A DNA stretch of 43,514 nt from Solibacteraceae bacterium (lineage in GTDB: Bacteria > Acidobacteriota > Terriglobia > Bryobacterales > Bryobacteraceae), in assembly GCA_021324015.1 (NCBI GenBank), contig JAJPJX010000028.1, forward strand, positions 1-43,514, written 5' to 3'. Below, in pieces: positions 8,361 to 17,231 of the stretch. Both the position numbers and the translations under genes were made by a program. The notes under the pieces were generated by a model, which searched no databases, was not told the origin of the DNA, and saw only the letters and a program-made list of their open reading frames with translations. Within the stretch, counting starts at the first letter, position 1; the number at the start of each line of letters is the position of its first letter.

Positions 8361-11300
8361 TTGAGCTGTCGAGGGGTGTTCGCTTTACTGGCGGCCGCCT
8401 TTAGTCTTTCTTGCGCTACGGCCGCTGTCGATTTCGATCGGGACGTTCGTCCCATTCTCTCGGATAATTGTTTCGCCTGCCACGGGCCGGACGACAAGAC
8501 CCGCATGATGGGCCTGCGTCTGGACACGCGGACAGGCATGTTCGCCAAGTACGGTGGCGAGCCGGTCATCGTGCCCGGCGACGCCGCCCGGAGCAAGCTG
8601 TATCAGAAGATCAGCGCGGCCGACCCGCGGCGGCGCATGCCGCCGGTCTCCTCCGGACGCAAACTGACGGCGCAACAGGTGGAAACCATCCGCCAGTGGA
8701 TTAACGACGGGGCCAAGTGGGAGTTGCATTGGGCCTACGTTCCCCCCAAGCGCCCGGACTTGCCGGCCGTTGCGGACAAGAGTTGGGTGCGCAACCCGAT
8801 CGACTCCTTCATCCTGGCGCGGCTGGAGAAAGAGAGGCTGAAACCTTCCCCCGAGGCGGACCGGGCGACCCTGCTGCGCCGCGTGACCTTCGACCTTACG
8901 GGACTTCCGCCGGCGCCCGCCGAAGTGGACGCCTTCCTGGCCGACAAATCCCCCGACGCCTACGAGAAGGTGGTGGATCGCCTGCTGGCCTCGCCGCACT
9001 ACGGCGAGCGCATGGCGATGCAGTGGCTGGACCTGGCGCGCTATGCCGATACCCACGGCTACCACATCGATAGCGCCCGGGAAATGTGGCACTGGCGGGA
9101 TTGGGTCATTAACGCCTTCAACCGCAATATGCCGTTCGATGAATTCACCATCGAACAGCTCGCCGGCGATTTGCTGCCGCACGCCACGCTCGACCAAAAG
9201 ATCGCCACCGGCTTCAACCGCAACCACATGATCAACTTCGAGGGCGGCGCTATCCCGGAGGAGTACCAGGTGGAGTACGTGGTGGACCGGGTGGAGACCA
9301 CCTCGGCCGTGTGGCTGGGGCTGACCATGGGCTGCGCGCGGTGCCACGATCACAAGTACGACCCCATCAAGCAGAAGGACTTCTATCGCTTCTTCGCCTT
9401 CTTCAACACCATTCCGGAAAAGGGCCTGGACGGGCGCACCGGGAATGCCGCGCCCGTGCTGCCGCTGCCCTCGGCCCAGCAGCAGGCGGAACTCGACGAA
9501 CTGGACAAGGCCATTCCCGCGAAAAAGAAGATCCTGGATTCGCCGGAGACGGCCAAGCTCCTCACCCACTGGGAATCTACGCGGTTGGAGACCCTGCCGG
9601 AGGCGCCCCGCAACGGCCTGGTGGCGCATTATGAACTGGACGGCAGTTTCGCCGACAGTTCCGGACATTACGCGCATGGCCGCACCATCGATGGCGACCC
9701 GACGTTCTCCGAGGGCCAGGCTGGGAAAGCCGTGGACTTCGACGGCGACACGCAAGTCTCCCTCGGCAACATCGCCGATTTCGACCGCGGCGATGCCTTC
9801 ACCATCTCGACCTGGCTGCGCAGCAGCAACGGCAAGGCCATGAGCGTGTTCCAGAAGGTCGCCGCCACGCCGGACCGGCGCGGCTGGGAACTGCTGTTCG
9901 AGGAGGGGCGGCTGGTGCCTATCCAAAAACGCGCGGCGCGTCTGGTCTTCCGGCTGATTCACCAGTGGCCGGACGACGCCATCGTGGTGCGTACCAGACC
10001 CGAGCTCATGGTGGGGACCTGGAGCCAGGTGACGATATCCTCCGACGGCTCCGGAAAGGCTGCGGGGCTGAAGCTCTACCTGGACGGCAAGCCGGCGGAG
10101 TTCGAAGTGCTCCAGGACAAGCTGACCGGCAGCATTCGGACACCCGGCCCCCTGGAGATTGGCGACAAAAAGCTGGGCAAGCCCTACAAGGGCCGCATCG
10201 ACGATCTGCGCTTCTACAACCGCACGCTCGATCCCACCGAGATCGGGCACATCGCGTTGCAGCATCCCATCCGCGTCATCCTCGAGGGGGTGACGGGCAA
10301 GCGCACCAAAGAGCAGGATAAGCGCCTGCGCGAGTACTTCCTGACCTACGACGCTCCGGAAGAACTGCGCCAGACCTACACGGACTGGAAGGCGCTCGAG
10401 GCGCGCAAGAAGAAGCTGGAAGAGGCCATCCCCACCACCATGGTCATGGCAGAGATGGAAAAGCCGCGCGATACCTACGTGCTGGGGCGGGGCGATTACC
10501 GCAACAAGCTGGAGAAGGTCTCGCCGGGCGTGCCGCCCATTCTGCCGCCGCTCCCGAAGGGGGCTCCGCTGAACCGGTTGACCCTGGCGAAATGGCTGGT
10601 GGATCCGTCCAACCCGCTGACCGCCCGCGTGGTGGTGAACCGTTACTGGCAGATGTATTTCGGCACCGGGATCGTCAAGACCCCGCAGGATTTCGGCTCC
10701 CAGGGGGATCCGCCGAGCCATCCCGAGCTGTTGGACTGGCTGGCCACCGAATTTGAGCGCACCCACTGGGACATCAAGGCGATGCAACGCCTGATCGTCA
10801 CCTCCGCCACCTACCGCCAGTCCTCGAAGGTGACGCCGGAACTCCTGGAGAAGGACCCGGAAAACCGGCTTCTGGCGCACGGCCCGCGCTTCCGCCTGCC
10901 GGCGGAGATGGTGCGGGACAACGCCCTCGCGGTAAGCGGGCTGCTCAATCCGGAGATCGGCGGGGCCAGCGTCTTTCCCTATCAGCCCAAGGGGCTTTGG
11001 GAGGAGATGGCCTTCGGTGAGGGCTTCTCCGCGCAGTCTTACACGCCCAGCCACGGCCAGGACCTCTACCGGCGCAGCATGCACACGTTCTGGAAGCGCA
11101 CCGTTCCGCCGCCCTCGCTGAGCACTTTCGACGCCCCGGACCGGGAAAAGTGCACGGCCCGGCGCTCCGTGACCAATACGCCCTTGCAGGCGCTGGTGCT
11201 GCTGAACGATCCAACGTATATCGAAGCGGCCCGCTCCCTCGCGCAGCGGACCCTCGAGGCAGTGCCCAAGGATCCCTCCCGGCGCGTGGCTTACGCCTTC

Positions 11301-11525
11301 CGCCTGGCCACAGACCGGAAGCCGGAACCGCGGGAGGTGAAGGTGCTCCGCGATCTGGCGCGCACCGAGCTGCTGCATTACCGCCAGGACCGCAGCGCCG
11401 CCGAGAAATTGCTGCACGTGGGCGAGTCGCCGTTCGACCAGAAGCTGGATGCAAGCGAATTGGCGGCCTGGACCACGGTGGCGAGTACGATTCTGAACCT
11501 GGACGAGACAATTACCAAGGAATAG
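8361..11525 (+). CDS. PSD1-type cytochrome c protein (PSCyt1-DUF1549-LamG-DUF1553)
   Basis: 1054-residue exported multidomain protein of the type first known from Planctomycetes and also common in Acidobacteria. Order seen: signal peptide; a cytochrome-like PSCyt1 domain with one haem motif CFACH at 37-41; DUF1549 (about 140-355, with [12 protein letters not shown] and FDLTGLPP); a concanavalin/LamG-like insert (about 420-630, with [16 protein letters not shown]); and DUF1553 (about 730-1000, with [16 protein letters not shown] and [12 protein letters not shown]). Start is taken as TTG 8361 because GGACGGAGGG ends six bases upstream and the signal peptide follows at once; an in-frame GTG at 8298 would add 21 residues. 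It is followed after four bases by the DUF1501 gene. Family function is not firmly known; it is probably redox or polymer-linked and periplasmic. Confidence 0.93.
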   Translation: MSCRGVFALLAAAFSLSCATAAVDFDRDVRPILSDNCFACHGPDDKTRMMGLRLDTRTGMFAKYGGEPVIVPGDAARSKLYQKISAADPRRRMPPVSSGRKLTAQQVETIRQWINDGAKWELHWAYVPPKRPDLPAVADKSWVRNPIDSFILARLEKERLKPSPEADRATLLRRVTFDLTGLPPAPAEVDAFLADKSPDAYEKVVDRLLASPHYGERMAMQWLDLARYADTHGYHIDSAREMWHWRDWVINAFNRNMPFDEFTIEQLAGDLLPHATLDQKIATGFNRNHMINFEGGAIPEEYQVEYVVDRVETTSAVWLGLTMGCARCHDHKYDPIKQKDFYRFFAFFNTIPEKGLDGRTGNAAPVLPLPSAQQQAELDELDKAIPAKKKILDSPETAKLLTHWESTRLETLPEAPRNGLVAHYELDGSFADSSGHYAHGRTIDGDPTFSEGQAGKAVDFDGDTQVSLGNIADFDRGDAFTISTWLRSSNGKAMSVFQKVAATPDRRGWELLFEEGRLVPIQKRAARLVFRLIHQWPDDAIVVRTRPELMVGTWSQVTISSDGSGKAAGLKLYLDGKPAEFEVLQDKLTGSIRTPGPLEIGDKKLGKPYKGRIDDLRFYNRTLDPTEIGHIALQHPIRVILEGVTGKRTKEQDKRLREYFLTYDAPEELRQTYTDWKALEARKKKLEEAIPTTMVMAEMEKPRDTYVLGRGDYRNKLEKVSPGVPPILPPLPKGAPLNRLTLAKWLVDPSNPLTARVVVNRYWQMYFGTGIVKTPQDFGSQGDPPSHPELLDWLATEFERTHWDIKAMQRLIVTSATYRQSSKVTPELLEKDPENRLLAHGPRFRLPAEMVRDNALAVSGLLNPEIGGASVFPYQPKGLWEEMAFGEGFSAQSYTPSHGQDLYRRSMHTFWKRTVPPPSLSTFDAPDREKCTARRSVTNTPLQALVLLNDPTYIEAARSLAQRTLEAVPKDPSRRVAYAFRLATDRKPEPREVKVLRDLARTELLHYRQDRSAAEKLLHVGESPFDQKLDASELAAWTTVASTILNLDETITKE

Positions 11526-11529
11526 GACC

Positions 11530-12996
11530 ATGGATGATCCCCTGCGGGAATGGAAGTTGGAAACAACCCGGCGGCATTTCTTCTCGCGCACGGCGGTAGG
11601 CATCGGCATCCCGGCTCTGGCATCCTTGCTCGAGCCTGCGCTGTTGGCGGCAGCACCGGCGATCGATCCCAAGACCGGAGGCCTGGCCGGCCTCCCGCAT
11701 TTCGCCCCCAAGGCCAAGCGGGTCATCTACCTGCACCAGTCCGGGGCGCCTTCGCAGATGGACCTGTTTGATTACAAGCCCGCCTTGCACAAATGGCAGG
11801 GCACGGACCTGCCTGCCTCCGTGCGCATGGGCCAGCGCATCACCGGCATGACCTCCGGACAGGCTACCTTGCCTGTGGCGGCGTCGCTTTTCAAGTTCGA
11901 ACAATATGGCAAGTCTGGAGCCTGGCTGAGCGAACTGCTGCCGCACACCGCCAAGGTCGTGGATGACATCGCCATCATCCGGACGATGCACACCGAGGCG
12001 ATCAATCACGACCCCGCGATCACGTTCATCCAGACGGGCAGCCAGCAGCCGGGCCGCCCCAGCATGGGCTCCTGGGTGAGCTACGGGCTGGGCAGTGAAA
12101 ACCAGAACCTGCCGGCCTTCGTGGTGCTGATCTCGCAGGCGCAGGCCCTGAACACGGACCAGCCGCTGTTTTCGCGGCTTTGGGGGAACGGCTTTCTGCC
12201 GTCGAAGTACCAGGGCGTCAAGTTCCGCGCGGGCGGCGACCCTGTGCTCTATCTCTCGGATCCGCCGGGCATCGATAAGAGCACGCGGCGGCACATCCTG
12301 GATAGCGTGGCCAAACTGAACGCGCTGCGGGAAAACGTCTACGGCGACCCCGAGATCGAAACCCGCGTCGCCCAGTACGAAATGGCCTACCGCATGCAGA
12401 CGTCCGTGCCGGAACTGATGGATCTTTCCAAGGAACCGGACAGTGTGTTCGAGATGTACGGCCCGGATTCGCGCAAGCCCGGCACGTACGCGGCAAACTG
12501 CCTGCTGGCGCGGCGCCTGGCGGAGCGCAACGTGCGCTTCGTGCAGCTTTACCATCGCGGATGGGACCAGCATCAGGACCTGCCGCGGGACCTGTCGCTG
12601 CAATGCAAGGGAACCGATCAGCCCACCGCCGCCCTGGTTCGGGACCTGAAGCAGCGTGGCCTGCTCGAAGACACCTTAGTAGTGTGGGGCGGTGAGTTTG
12701 GCCGCACCGTCTATTGCCAGGGAAAGCTGATGGAGAACAACTACGGCCGGGACCACCATCCGCGCTGCTTTACCATGTGGGTAGCCGGCGGCGGCACCAA
12801 GCCGGGCATCACCATCGGCGAAACGGACGATTTCTGCTACAGCGTGGTGCGCGACCCGGTGCACGTGCATGATCTCCAGGCCACCATCCTGCATTGTCTG
12901 GGGATCGACCACACGCGCCTGACCTTCAAGTTCCAGGGCCGTCATTTCCGCCTGACGGACGTGGCCGGCGCCGTCGTGAAACCGCTGCTGGCATAG
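11530..12996 (+). CDS. DUF1501 family protein, Tat-exported
   Basis: 488-residue DUF1501 protein, related to the sulfatase/alkaline-phosphatase fold. Seen: a twin-arginine leader ([15 protein letters not shown], Arg14-Arg15), the conserved [16 protein letters not shown] segment, GWDQHQDLP, and the C-terminal metal-site-like WGGEFGRT followed by YGRDHHP. It starts at ATG 11530, four bases after the PSD1 gene, with AAGGA overlapping the upstream stop region, so the two form one operon. DUF1501 and PSD1 genes are regular neighbours, and the pair is thought to act together outside the cytoplasm. The substrate is unknown. An antisense frame over most of both genes is a coding shadow. Confidence 0.93.
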   Translation: MDDPLREWKLETTRRHFFSRTAVGIGIPALASLLEPALLAAAPAIDPKTGGLAGLPHFAPKAKRVIYLHQSGAPSQMDLFDYKPALHKWQGTDLPASVRMGQRITGMTSGQATLPVAASLFKFEQYGKSGAWLSELLPHTAKVVDDIAIIRTMHTEAINHDPAITFIQTGSQQPGRPSMGSWVSYGLGSENQNLPAFVVLISQAQALNTDQPLFSRLWGNGFLPSKYQGVKFRAGGDPVLYLSDPPGIDKSTRRHILDSVAKLNALRENVYGDPEIETRVAQYEMAYRMQTSVPELMDLSKEPDSVFEMYGPDSRKPGTYAANCLLARRLAERNVRFVQLYHRGWDQHQDLPRDLSLQCKGTDQPTAALVRDLKQRGLLEDTLVVWGGEFGRTVYCQGKLMENNYGRDHHPRCFTMWVAGGGTKPGITIGETDDFCYSVVRDPVHVHDLQATILHCLGIDHTRLTFKFQGRHFRLTDVAGAVVKPLLA

Positions 12997-13010
12997 GCGC
13001 GGCTCGCCGC

Positions 13011-13469
13011 TCAAGCGCCCGGAACGGAAGCCCTGAGCGCCCGCAAAAACTCCTGCGGCGAAGCTACACTGAGCAGCAGCACGTAGCCGGCCCGCGTGGG
13101 CAGGTATACCACCCTGGTTCTGTCGGTGAGGAAGGCGAGTGCCTTCTGGCCGTTCGATAACTTGAACCAGCCGGCGGAATAACCCGGCAATCCGACGCCA
13201 TTCGTCCGCCAGGAAGGGCGGTACTCGCGCTCGGCTGTCAGGTCCATCGCGCGCGCCTCGGCTGGAAGAAGGTCTTGCGCCAGGATAGTGCGGCCGTAGA
13301 TGCCCCCGCTGATTTTGAGCCCGTCCGCGGAGATCTCGAACCGCACGTGCCGCGTCGAATAAGCGATGTAGCCGAACAGAATCAGTAAGCCCACCAGCAG
13401 GGCACCGATGGCCAGCAGTGTGCCGGAAGCACCGCCGGCCGCCGGGACAATGGGGAAGACTTGCTTCAT
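13011..13469 (-). CDS. Membrane-anchored bacterial PH-like domain protein
   Basis: 152-residue protein with one N-terminal transmembrane segment (about residues 14-39, TLLAIGALLVGLLILFGYIA), followed by a soluble beta-rich domain. The soluble part has the pattern VRFEISADGLKISGGIYGRTI, then WFKLSNGQKALAFLTDRTRVVYLPT, which resembles the bacterial PH-like family (PF10882-like) often found behind a membrane anchor. No catalytic motif is visible. It is convergent with the DUF1501 gene (14 bases between stops) and on the same strand as the phosphoesterase, 87 bases downstream of it. Its function is unknown. Confidence 0.8.
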   Translation of the reverse strand: MKQVFPIVPAAGGASGTLLAIGALLVGLLILFGYIAYSTRHVRFEISADGLKISGGIYGRTILAQDLLPAEARAMDLTAEREYRPSWRTNGVGLPGYSAGWFKLSNGQKALAFLTDRTRVVYLPTRAGYVLLLSVASPQEFLRALRASVPGA

Positions 13470-13556
13470 CCAGGCGTACCCCCGCCTGCTCAGCTTAACA
13501 CCGCGCCATCGGTGCAGCCGTCCGGCAGCAGAGAGGGCCGCCCCTCCCGCTGGAGC

Positions 13557-15422
13557 TTAGTACGGGCCGAAGTAGGTCACCACGGCCGTATCGGTGGATG
13601 TCTGTCCGGCGTCGTCAGTCACGGTCAGCACGAATGTGTAGTTCGCCGAGCCGTTGTTGAACTGCACCGTGGGCGTGGCGGTACTCGCGTTGTAGATGAT
13701 GGCGGCCGGGCCACCCGCAGCAACACTCCACTGATACGTGAGCGGCTTGCCGTCGAAACTGGTGGAGCCGCTACCGTCCAGTTGAACCTGCTTCACGGTG
13801 ACGGTGAGGGCTTTGGGATTGGCCACGGCTTTGGTCACGGCCGAGGCCCCTCCGCCCGAAGACGCCGTGCCGGTTACCTTTCCGGTGGTGGGATCGAGCA
13901 ACACAGCCTTAGCCGTGGGTCCCGCCTGGAAGTTGAACATGCTCAAGAGCGAACCCGCGATGGCGTCGGTAGAACTGTCTCCCAGGCGGCCCAGGTTCCA
14001 GTTGTCCTCGATGAAGCGCAGGATGGAGGACTGGTCGGTGACGTTATGGTCCACGTAGTTGACCTTGCTGTACGGGGAGATGACCATCAGCGGCAGGCGC
14101 GGGCCGTACCCGCACCGGCCCTGGTAGGCGGCGCCGGAACCGCTGCCGCAGGCGCCGGGGCCGCTCAGGTTATCGTCCGGCGTGGTGGACTGCGTCACGA
14201 TGGGACCGATCACGTGATCGTACCAGCCGTCGGAGTCGTCGTACGAGATGATGATGGCCGTGCTGCTCCAGTACGGCGATTGCATGATGGCGTTGATGGT
14301 GTTTACCAGAAAAGTTTGTTCGTCCAGCGGATCGGAATACCCGGCGTGGCCGTCCTGGTAGGCGGCGGCCTTCAGATAGCTCACGGCCGGAAGATTGCCG
14401 CCATTCAAGGCATTGAAGAAATCGCTCAAGTCATATTGGTGATTCGCCTGGTCGGTCCGGCCGATCATGGCAGTCGAGGTTGGTGGCAGGTGGTGCGGGT
14501 TGGCGGTCTGGGTATAGTACTGGAAAGGCTCGTGGTGGGGAATGTAATCCGTACCGGCGGAGGCGCCGGAGATGTTGTTGTGGGTGGCGCTGCACACGGC
14601 CGTGCCGTCGGACATCCGGGAAGTGGGCTTGAAACCGCCCTGGAACCACCCCCAGGTCACGTTCTTGGCATTCAGCAGGTCACCCACATTCCGGCCGGAC
14701 ATGGTGATCTGGGTCTTGTTCGGCACGGTACAGTCGTCCAGGGAAGCCGCCGGGCGCGGGTCGCCGATCACCGAACCCGACGACACGTTGCCCCCCGCCG
14801 ACCCGCTTGCCACCGTCGCGCCGTGCGTCTGCCCGGCGATCAGGTTCAGCGCGCCGGGGGTGGACGGCCCAAACGTCGTGCCGAAGGAGTTGTCGCTCAT
14901 GGCATAGTTCTGCGCGTAGTTCCAAACGGCCGTCACGGTGTTGCCATCGTAGTAGCCCATCACGATCTTGCTGCCGTAGCCGCCCACGTCGCAGCTTGGA
15001 TCGGAGTAACCCACAGCCTCCACGAAGCGGTTCATCAACCCGTTGTCGAAGGCTTTCTGCTCGTCGCTGTATCCGTGGTCTTGGTCGCAGGTAACCGCCT
15101 GCGCCCGGCTCAGGCGAAAAGGTGGGGCCGAGTTCGGATTGTTCGTCAGCAGCGGGCCATTGAGGCCGTTCACGGGCGGCGTGCCGGGAGCCGCCGTGAA
15201 AAGCGGTTCGCTGGGGTTGGAGTTGGCAGCCACGGGGTACGTGGCAAAATAGTGGTCGAACGAGACATTCTCCTGGAAGATCACCACCACGTGTTGGATA
15301 GGCGTCGTGGTGGCGGCCGGGTTTTGGGCTCGCAGTTCCGGAGGAACGGCCAGTAAACCGATCAGCCAGGCTGGCAGGGCACAGGCAGTTAACCAAGTGC
15401 GATTCCGCAACAAAAAGCGCAT
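13557..15422 (-). CDS. Secreted phosphoesterase (phospholipase C / acid phosphatase type) with C-terminal PKD-like domain
   Basis: 621-residue secreted phosphoesterase of the PF04185 family, which includes non-haemolytic phospholipases C and acid phosphatases such as AcpA. Seen: a signal peptide (about 1-32), the catalytic-start motif VIFQENVSFDHYF with Glu51-Asn52, CDQDHGYSDEQKAFDNG, a later metal-binding-like IISYDDSDGWYDH segment and LPLMVISPYSK. About 95 residues at the end form a PKD/Ig-like beta-sandwich (LDGSGSTSFDGKPLTYQW, VLTVTDDAGQTSTD). It starts at ATG 15422 with AAGGA nine bases upstream. It may release phosphate or diacylglycerol from phospholipids outside the cell; which of the two cannot be read. 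The 175-base region upstream, shared with ada, carries a perfect dyad at 15485-15500. Confidence 0.9.
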   Translation of the reverse strand: MRFLLRNRTWLTACALPAWLIGLLAVPPELRAQNPAATTTPIQHVVVIFQENVSFDHYFATYPVAANSNPSEPLFTAAPGTPPVNGLNGPLLTNNPNSAPPFRLSRAQAVTCDQDHGYSDEQKAFDNGLMNRFVEAVGYSDPSCDVGGYGSKIVMGYYDGNTVTAVWNYAQNYAMSDNSFGTTFGPSTPGALNLIAGQTHGATVASGSAGGNVSSGSVIGDPRPAASLDDCTVPNKTQITMSGRNVGDLLNAKNVTWGWFQGGFKPTSRMSDGTAVCSATHNNISGASAGTDYIPHHEPFQYYTQTANPHHLPPTSTAMIGRTDQANHQYDLSDFFNALNGGNLPAVSYLKAAAYQDGHAGYSDPLDEQTFLVNTINAIMQSPYWSSTAIIISYDDSDGWYDHVIGPIVTQSTTPDDNLSGPGACGSGSGAAYQGRCGYGPRLPLMVISPYSKVNYVDHNVTDQSSILRFIEDNWNLGRLGDSSTDAIAGSLLSMFNFQAGPTAKAVLLDPTTGKVTGTASSGGGASAVTKAVANPKALTVTVKQVQLDGSGSTSFDGKPLTYQWSVAAGGPAAIIYNASTATPTVQFNNGSANYTFVLTVTDDAGQTSTDTAVVTYFGPY

Positions 15423-15484
15423 GTTCCGTATCCTTTTCTGGGAAGATTTAGATTCTCAGCATCACATCCGGCAGTTACGCAGGC

Positions 15485-15500
15485 TTTACGGTTCCGTAAA
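15485..15500. repeat. Perfect 16-bp palindrome in the phosphoesterase/ada divergent region
   Basis: TTTACGG-TT-CCGTAAA: two perfect 7-base arms around two bases. It lies between two divergent genes, 63 bases from the phosphoesterase start and about 100 bases from the ada start. The size and symmetry fit a dimeric regulator's operator. A second, shorter palindrome TTGCGCGCAA lies at 15527-15536. Confidence 0.5.
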
Positions 15501-15597
15501 AATGTGATTGCAGCGGCGCGCGGAGTTTGCGCGCAAGAACCAGATAGCGCCCGGCAAGACCACAGCGTACTATCGGACTGGAGGAGCAACATCGGCC

Positions 15598-16686
15598 ATG
15601 CTGGACGCGCAGACCTGTTGGACCGCGGTAGCGAACCGGGATGGTTCGCAGGACGGAAAGTTTTACTTTGGGGTCATCACCACGGGAGTGTATTGCCGGC
15701 CTTCCTGCCCGGCCCGCCGGCCGTTGCGCAAGAATGTGCGTTTCTACGCGACGCCGGAGGCAGCGGAGCGCGACGGTCTGCGGCCCTGCCTGCGGTGCCG
15801 GCCGCTCGCCACACAGGCGGAGGGTCCGCAGTCCGCACGCATCCGCGTGCTTTGCAGCTACATCCGGCGGAACGCGGACAGCGGCACGCCGCTATCGCTG
15901 AAAGATCTGAGCCGCAAAGCCGGCCTGAGCCCGTTCCATCTGCTGCGCAGCTTCAAGGCCAGCACCGGGCTCACTCCCAGGCAGTACCTGGAGGCTTGCC
16001 GCATGGATTCCTTCAAGGACCAGTTGCGGACTGGCGCTTCGGTGACGGAAGCCATCTACGGCGCCGGCTTCGGTTCGAGCAGCCGGGTCTACGAGCGTGC
16101 GGACACCCGGCTGGGCATGACCCCGGCCGAATACCGCGCCGGAGGTAAAGGCGTGTGCATCTCCTTCGCCACCGCGGAAAGCCCGGTGGGGCTGATGATG
16201 GTCGCCGCCACGGACCGGGGTCTGTGTTTCGTGCAGTTCGGCGAGTCTCGCCGGGAACTCCTGGAGAAACTGCGCGAAGAGTACCCCGCCGCGGTGATCG
16301 ACGAGATGCCGCAACCGCACCCGGAGCAGTTCCGGCGCTGGATGGATGCCTTGTCCCGGCGCCTGAGCGGCGATCCATCCCAGCTCGACCTGCCCATGGA
16401 CATTCGCGCCACAACTTTTCAGTGGAAAGTCTGGCGATATCTCCAGTCGATTCCGTACGGAGAAGTCCGCACGTATTCCGAGGTGGCAGCCGCCGTCGGA
16501 AACCCCAAAGCGGCGCGCGCCATAGCCAGTGCCTGCGCGTCGAACCGCCTGGCGGTCCTGATTCCGTGCCACCGGGTGATCCGCGGCACCGGAGAACTGG
16601 GCGGCTACCGGTGGGGTGCCGAAAGGAAACGTGCGCTCATCGACCAGGAGCGCACCCTGCGGTCGCACACCCAGCGGCCTGCCTGA
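15598..16686 (+). CDS. ada: Bifunctional Ada: methylation-responsive activator / O6-alkylguanine-DNA alkyltransferase
   Basis: 362-residue Ada protein, close to the 354 residues of the E. coli protein. It repairs methylphosphotriesters and O6-methylguanine and activates the adaptive response. Seen: the N-terminal zinc domain with Cys33, Cys37, Cys64 and Cys67 (GVYCRPSCPARRP, RPCLRCRP); an AraC-type helix-turn-helix region (about 85-180, LSRKAGLSPFHLLRSFK); and the alkyltransferase domain with acceptor Cys324 in LIPCHRVIRGTG. Both acceptor cysteines are present, so it should be functional. Start is ATG 15598, matching the usual N-terminus just before the zinc domain; a GGAGGA lies rather far (12 bases) upstream. 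It is divergent from the phosphoesterase and followed after 55 bases by the hemerythrin gene. Confidence 0.95.
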   Translation: MLDAQTCWTAVANRDGSQDGKFYFGVITTGVYCRPSCPARRPLRKNVRFYATPEAAERDGLRPCLRCRPLATQAEGPQSARIRVLCSYIRRNADSGTPLSLKDLSRKAGLSPFHLLRSFKASTGLTPRQYLEACRMDSFKDQLRTGASVTEAIYGAGFGSSSRVYERADTRLGMTPAEYRAGGKGVCISFATAESPVGLMMVAATDRGLCFVQFGESRRELLEKLREEYPAAVIDEMPQPHPEQFRRWMDALSRRLSGDPSQLDLPMDIRATTFQWKVWRYLQSIPYGEVRTYSEVAAAVGNPKAARAIASACASNRLAVLIPCHRVIRGTGELGGYRWGAERKRALIDQERTLRSHTQRPA

Positions 16687-16702
16687 CAGCGGCAATACAG
16701 GC

Positions 16703-16708
16703 TATAAT
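16703..16708 (+). promoter_or_regulatory. Putative -10 element of the hemerythrin gene
   Basis: A perfect TATAAT lies 34 bases upstream of the hemerythrin ATG, between ada and hemerythrin. No good -35 stands 16-18 bases further upstream (TGCCTG at 17 is poor), so the promoter is tentative. Confidence 0.35.
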
Positions 16709-16741
16709 ATTCTAAGGTCTGAAATACTTCTTGGAGATGGA

Positions 16742-17167
16742 ATGCGGCCAGTCAAGTGGAACAGTGCCTATGCAATCTACGTTTCGGAGATCGATTCGGA
16801 ACACCGGGCAATGTTCCAGATGGTGGAGGCGCTTCAGCGCGCGGCGAATTCGGGAAAGACCCCGGAGGAGACCCACGCGCTGCTGCGGGCGGTCATGGCC
16901 CACACCATCGACCATTTCTCCCACGAGGAGCGCTTGATGCGTGCCGCCGGGTATTCGGGATACCGCTGGCACAAACGCCAGCACGAAGCCGCGCGCCGCA
17001 AACTGACGGATTTCAGCCGGCGCATTCAAGAGGGCGAACCGGAAGCCCTCTCCCCGCTCTTGGATTATCTCGCCGGCTGGCTCAAGGATCATATCGGCGT
17101 CGCCGATAGCATGATGGCAGCCAGCCTGCGAAATCACCAGCGCGTCACCGCGTTGCCAGCGTCCTGA
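16742..17167 (+). CDS. Bacteriohemerythrin
   Basis: 141-residue single-domain hemerythrin, a four-helix bundle that binds oxygen reversibly at a non-haem di-iron site. All seven canonical ligands are present with the normal spacing: His21, His58, Glu62, His77, His81, His117 and Asp122. Start is ATG 16742 (MRPVKWNSAY), preceded by GGAGATGGA. It is cytosolic with no leader and no fused signalling domain. It follows ada by 55 bases, with its own TATAAT in the gap. Possible roles are oxygen storage, delivery or sensing, or iron handling; the sequence does not choose. Confidence 0.95.
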   Translation: MRPVKWNSAYAIYVSEIDSEHRAMFQMVEALQRAANSGKTPEETHALLRAVMAHTIDHFSHEERLMRAAGYSGYRWHKRQHEAARRKLTDFSRRIQEGEPEALSPLLDYLAGWLKDHIGVADSMMAASLRNHQRVTALPAS

Positions 17168-17231
17168 GCCCTCGTGGCCGGCTTCGCGCTGCGTGCACCC
17201 GCCCTGCGGCGCTGGTGTCAGTAGGAGTTCC

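Noticed and set aside
8385-11726. A 1113-codon open frame on the minus strand, antisense to the PSD1 and DUF1501 genes
   Set aside because: Its sequence has low complexity rich in Arg, Gly, His and Val with no domain or leader, and mirrors a well-supported plus-strand gene. High GC creates such shadows.
12997-13010. GCGGC-TC-GCCGC as a terminator between convergent genes
   Set aside because: The two-base loop is too small and no T-run follows.
13461-15356. A 631-codon plus-strand frame opposite the phosphoesterase
   Set aside because: Repeats of Val, Gly, Arg and His without motifs; the opposite strand has a full catalytic and PKD domain order.
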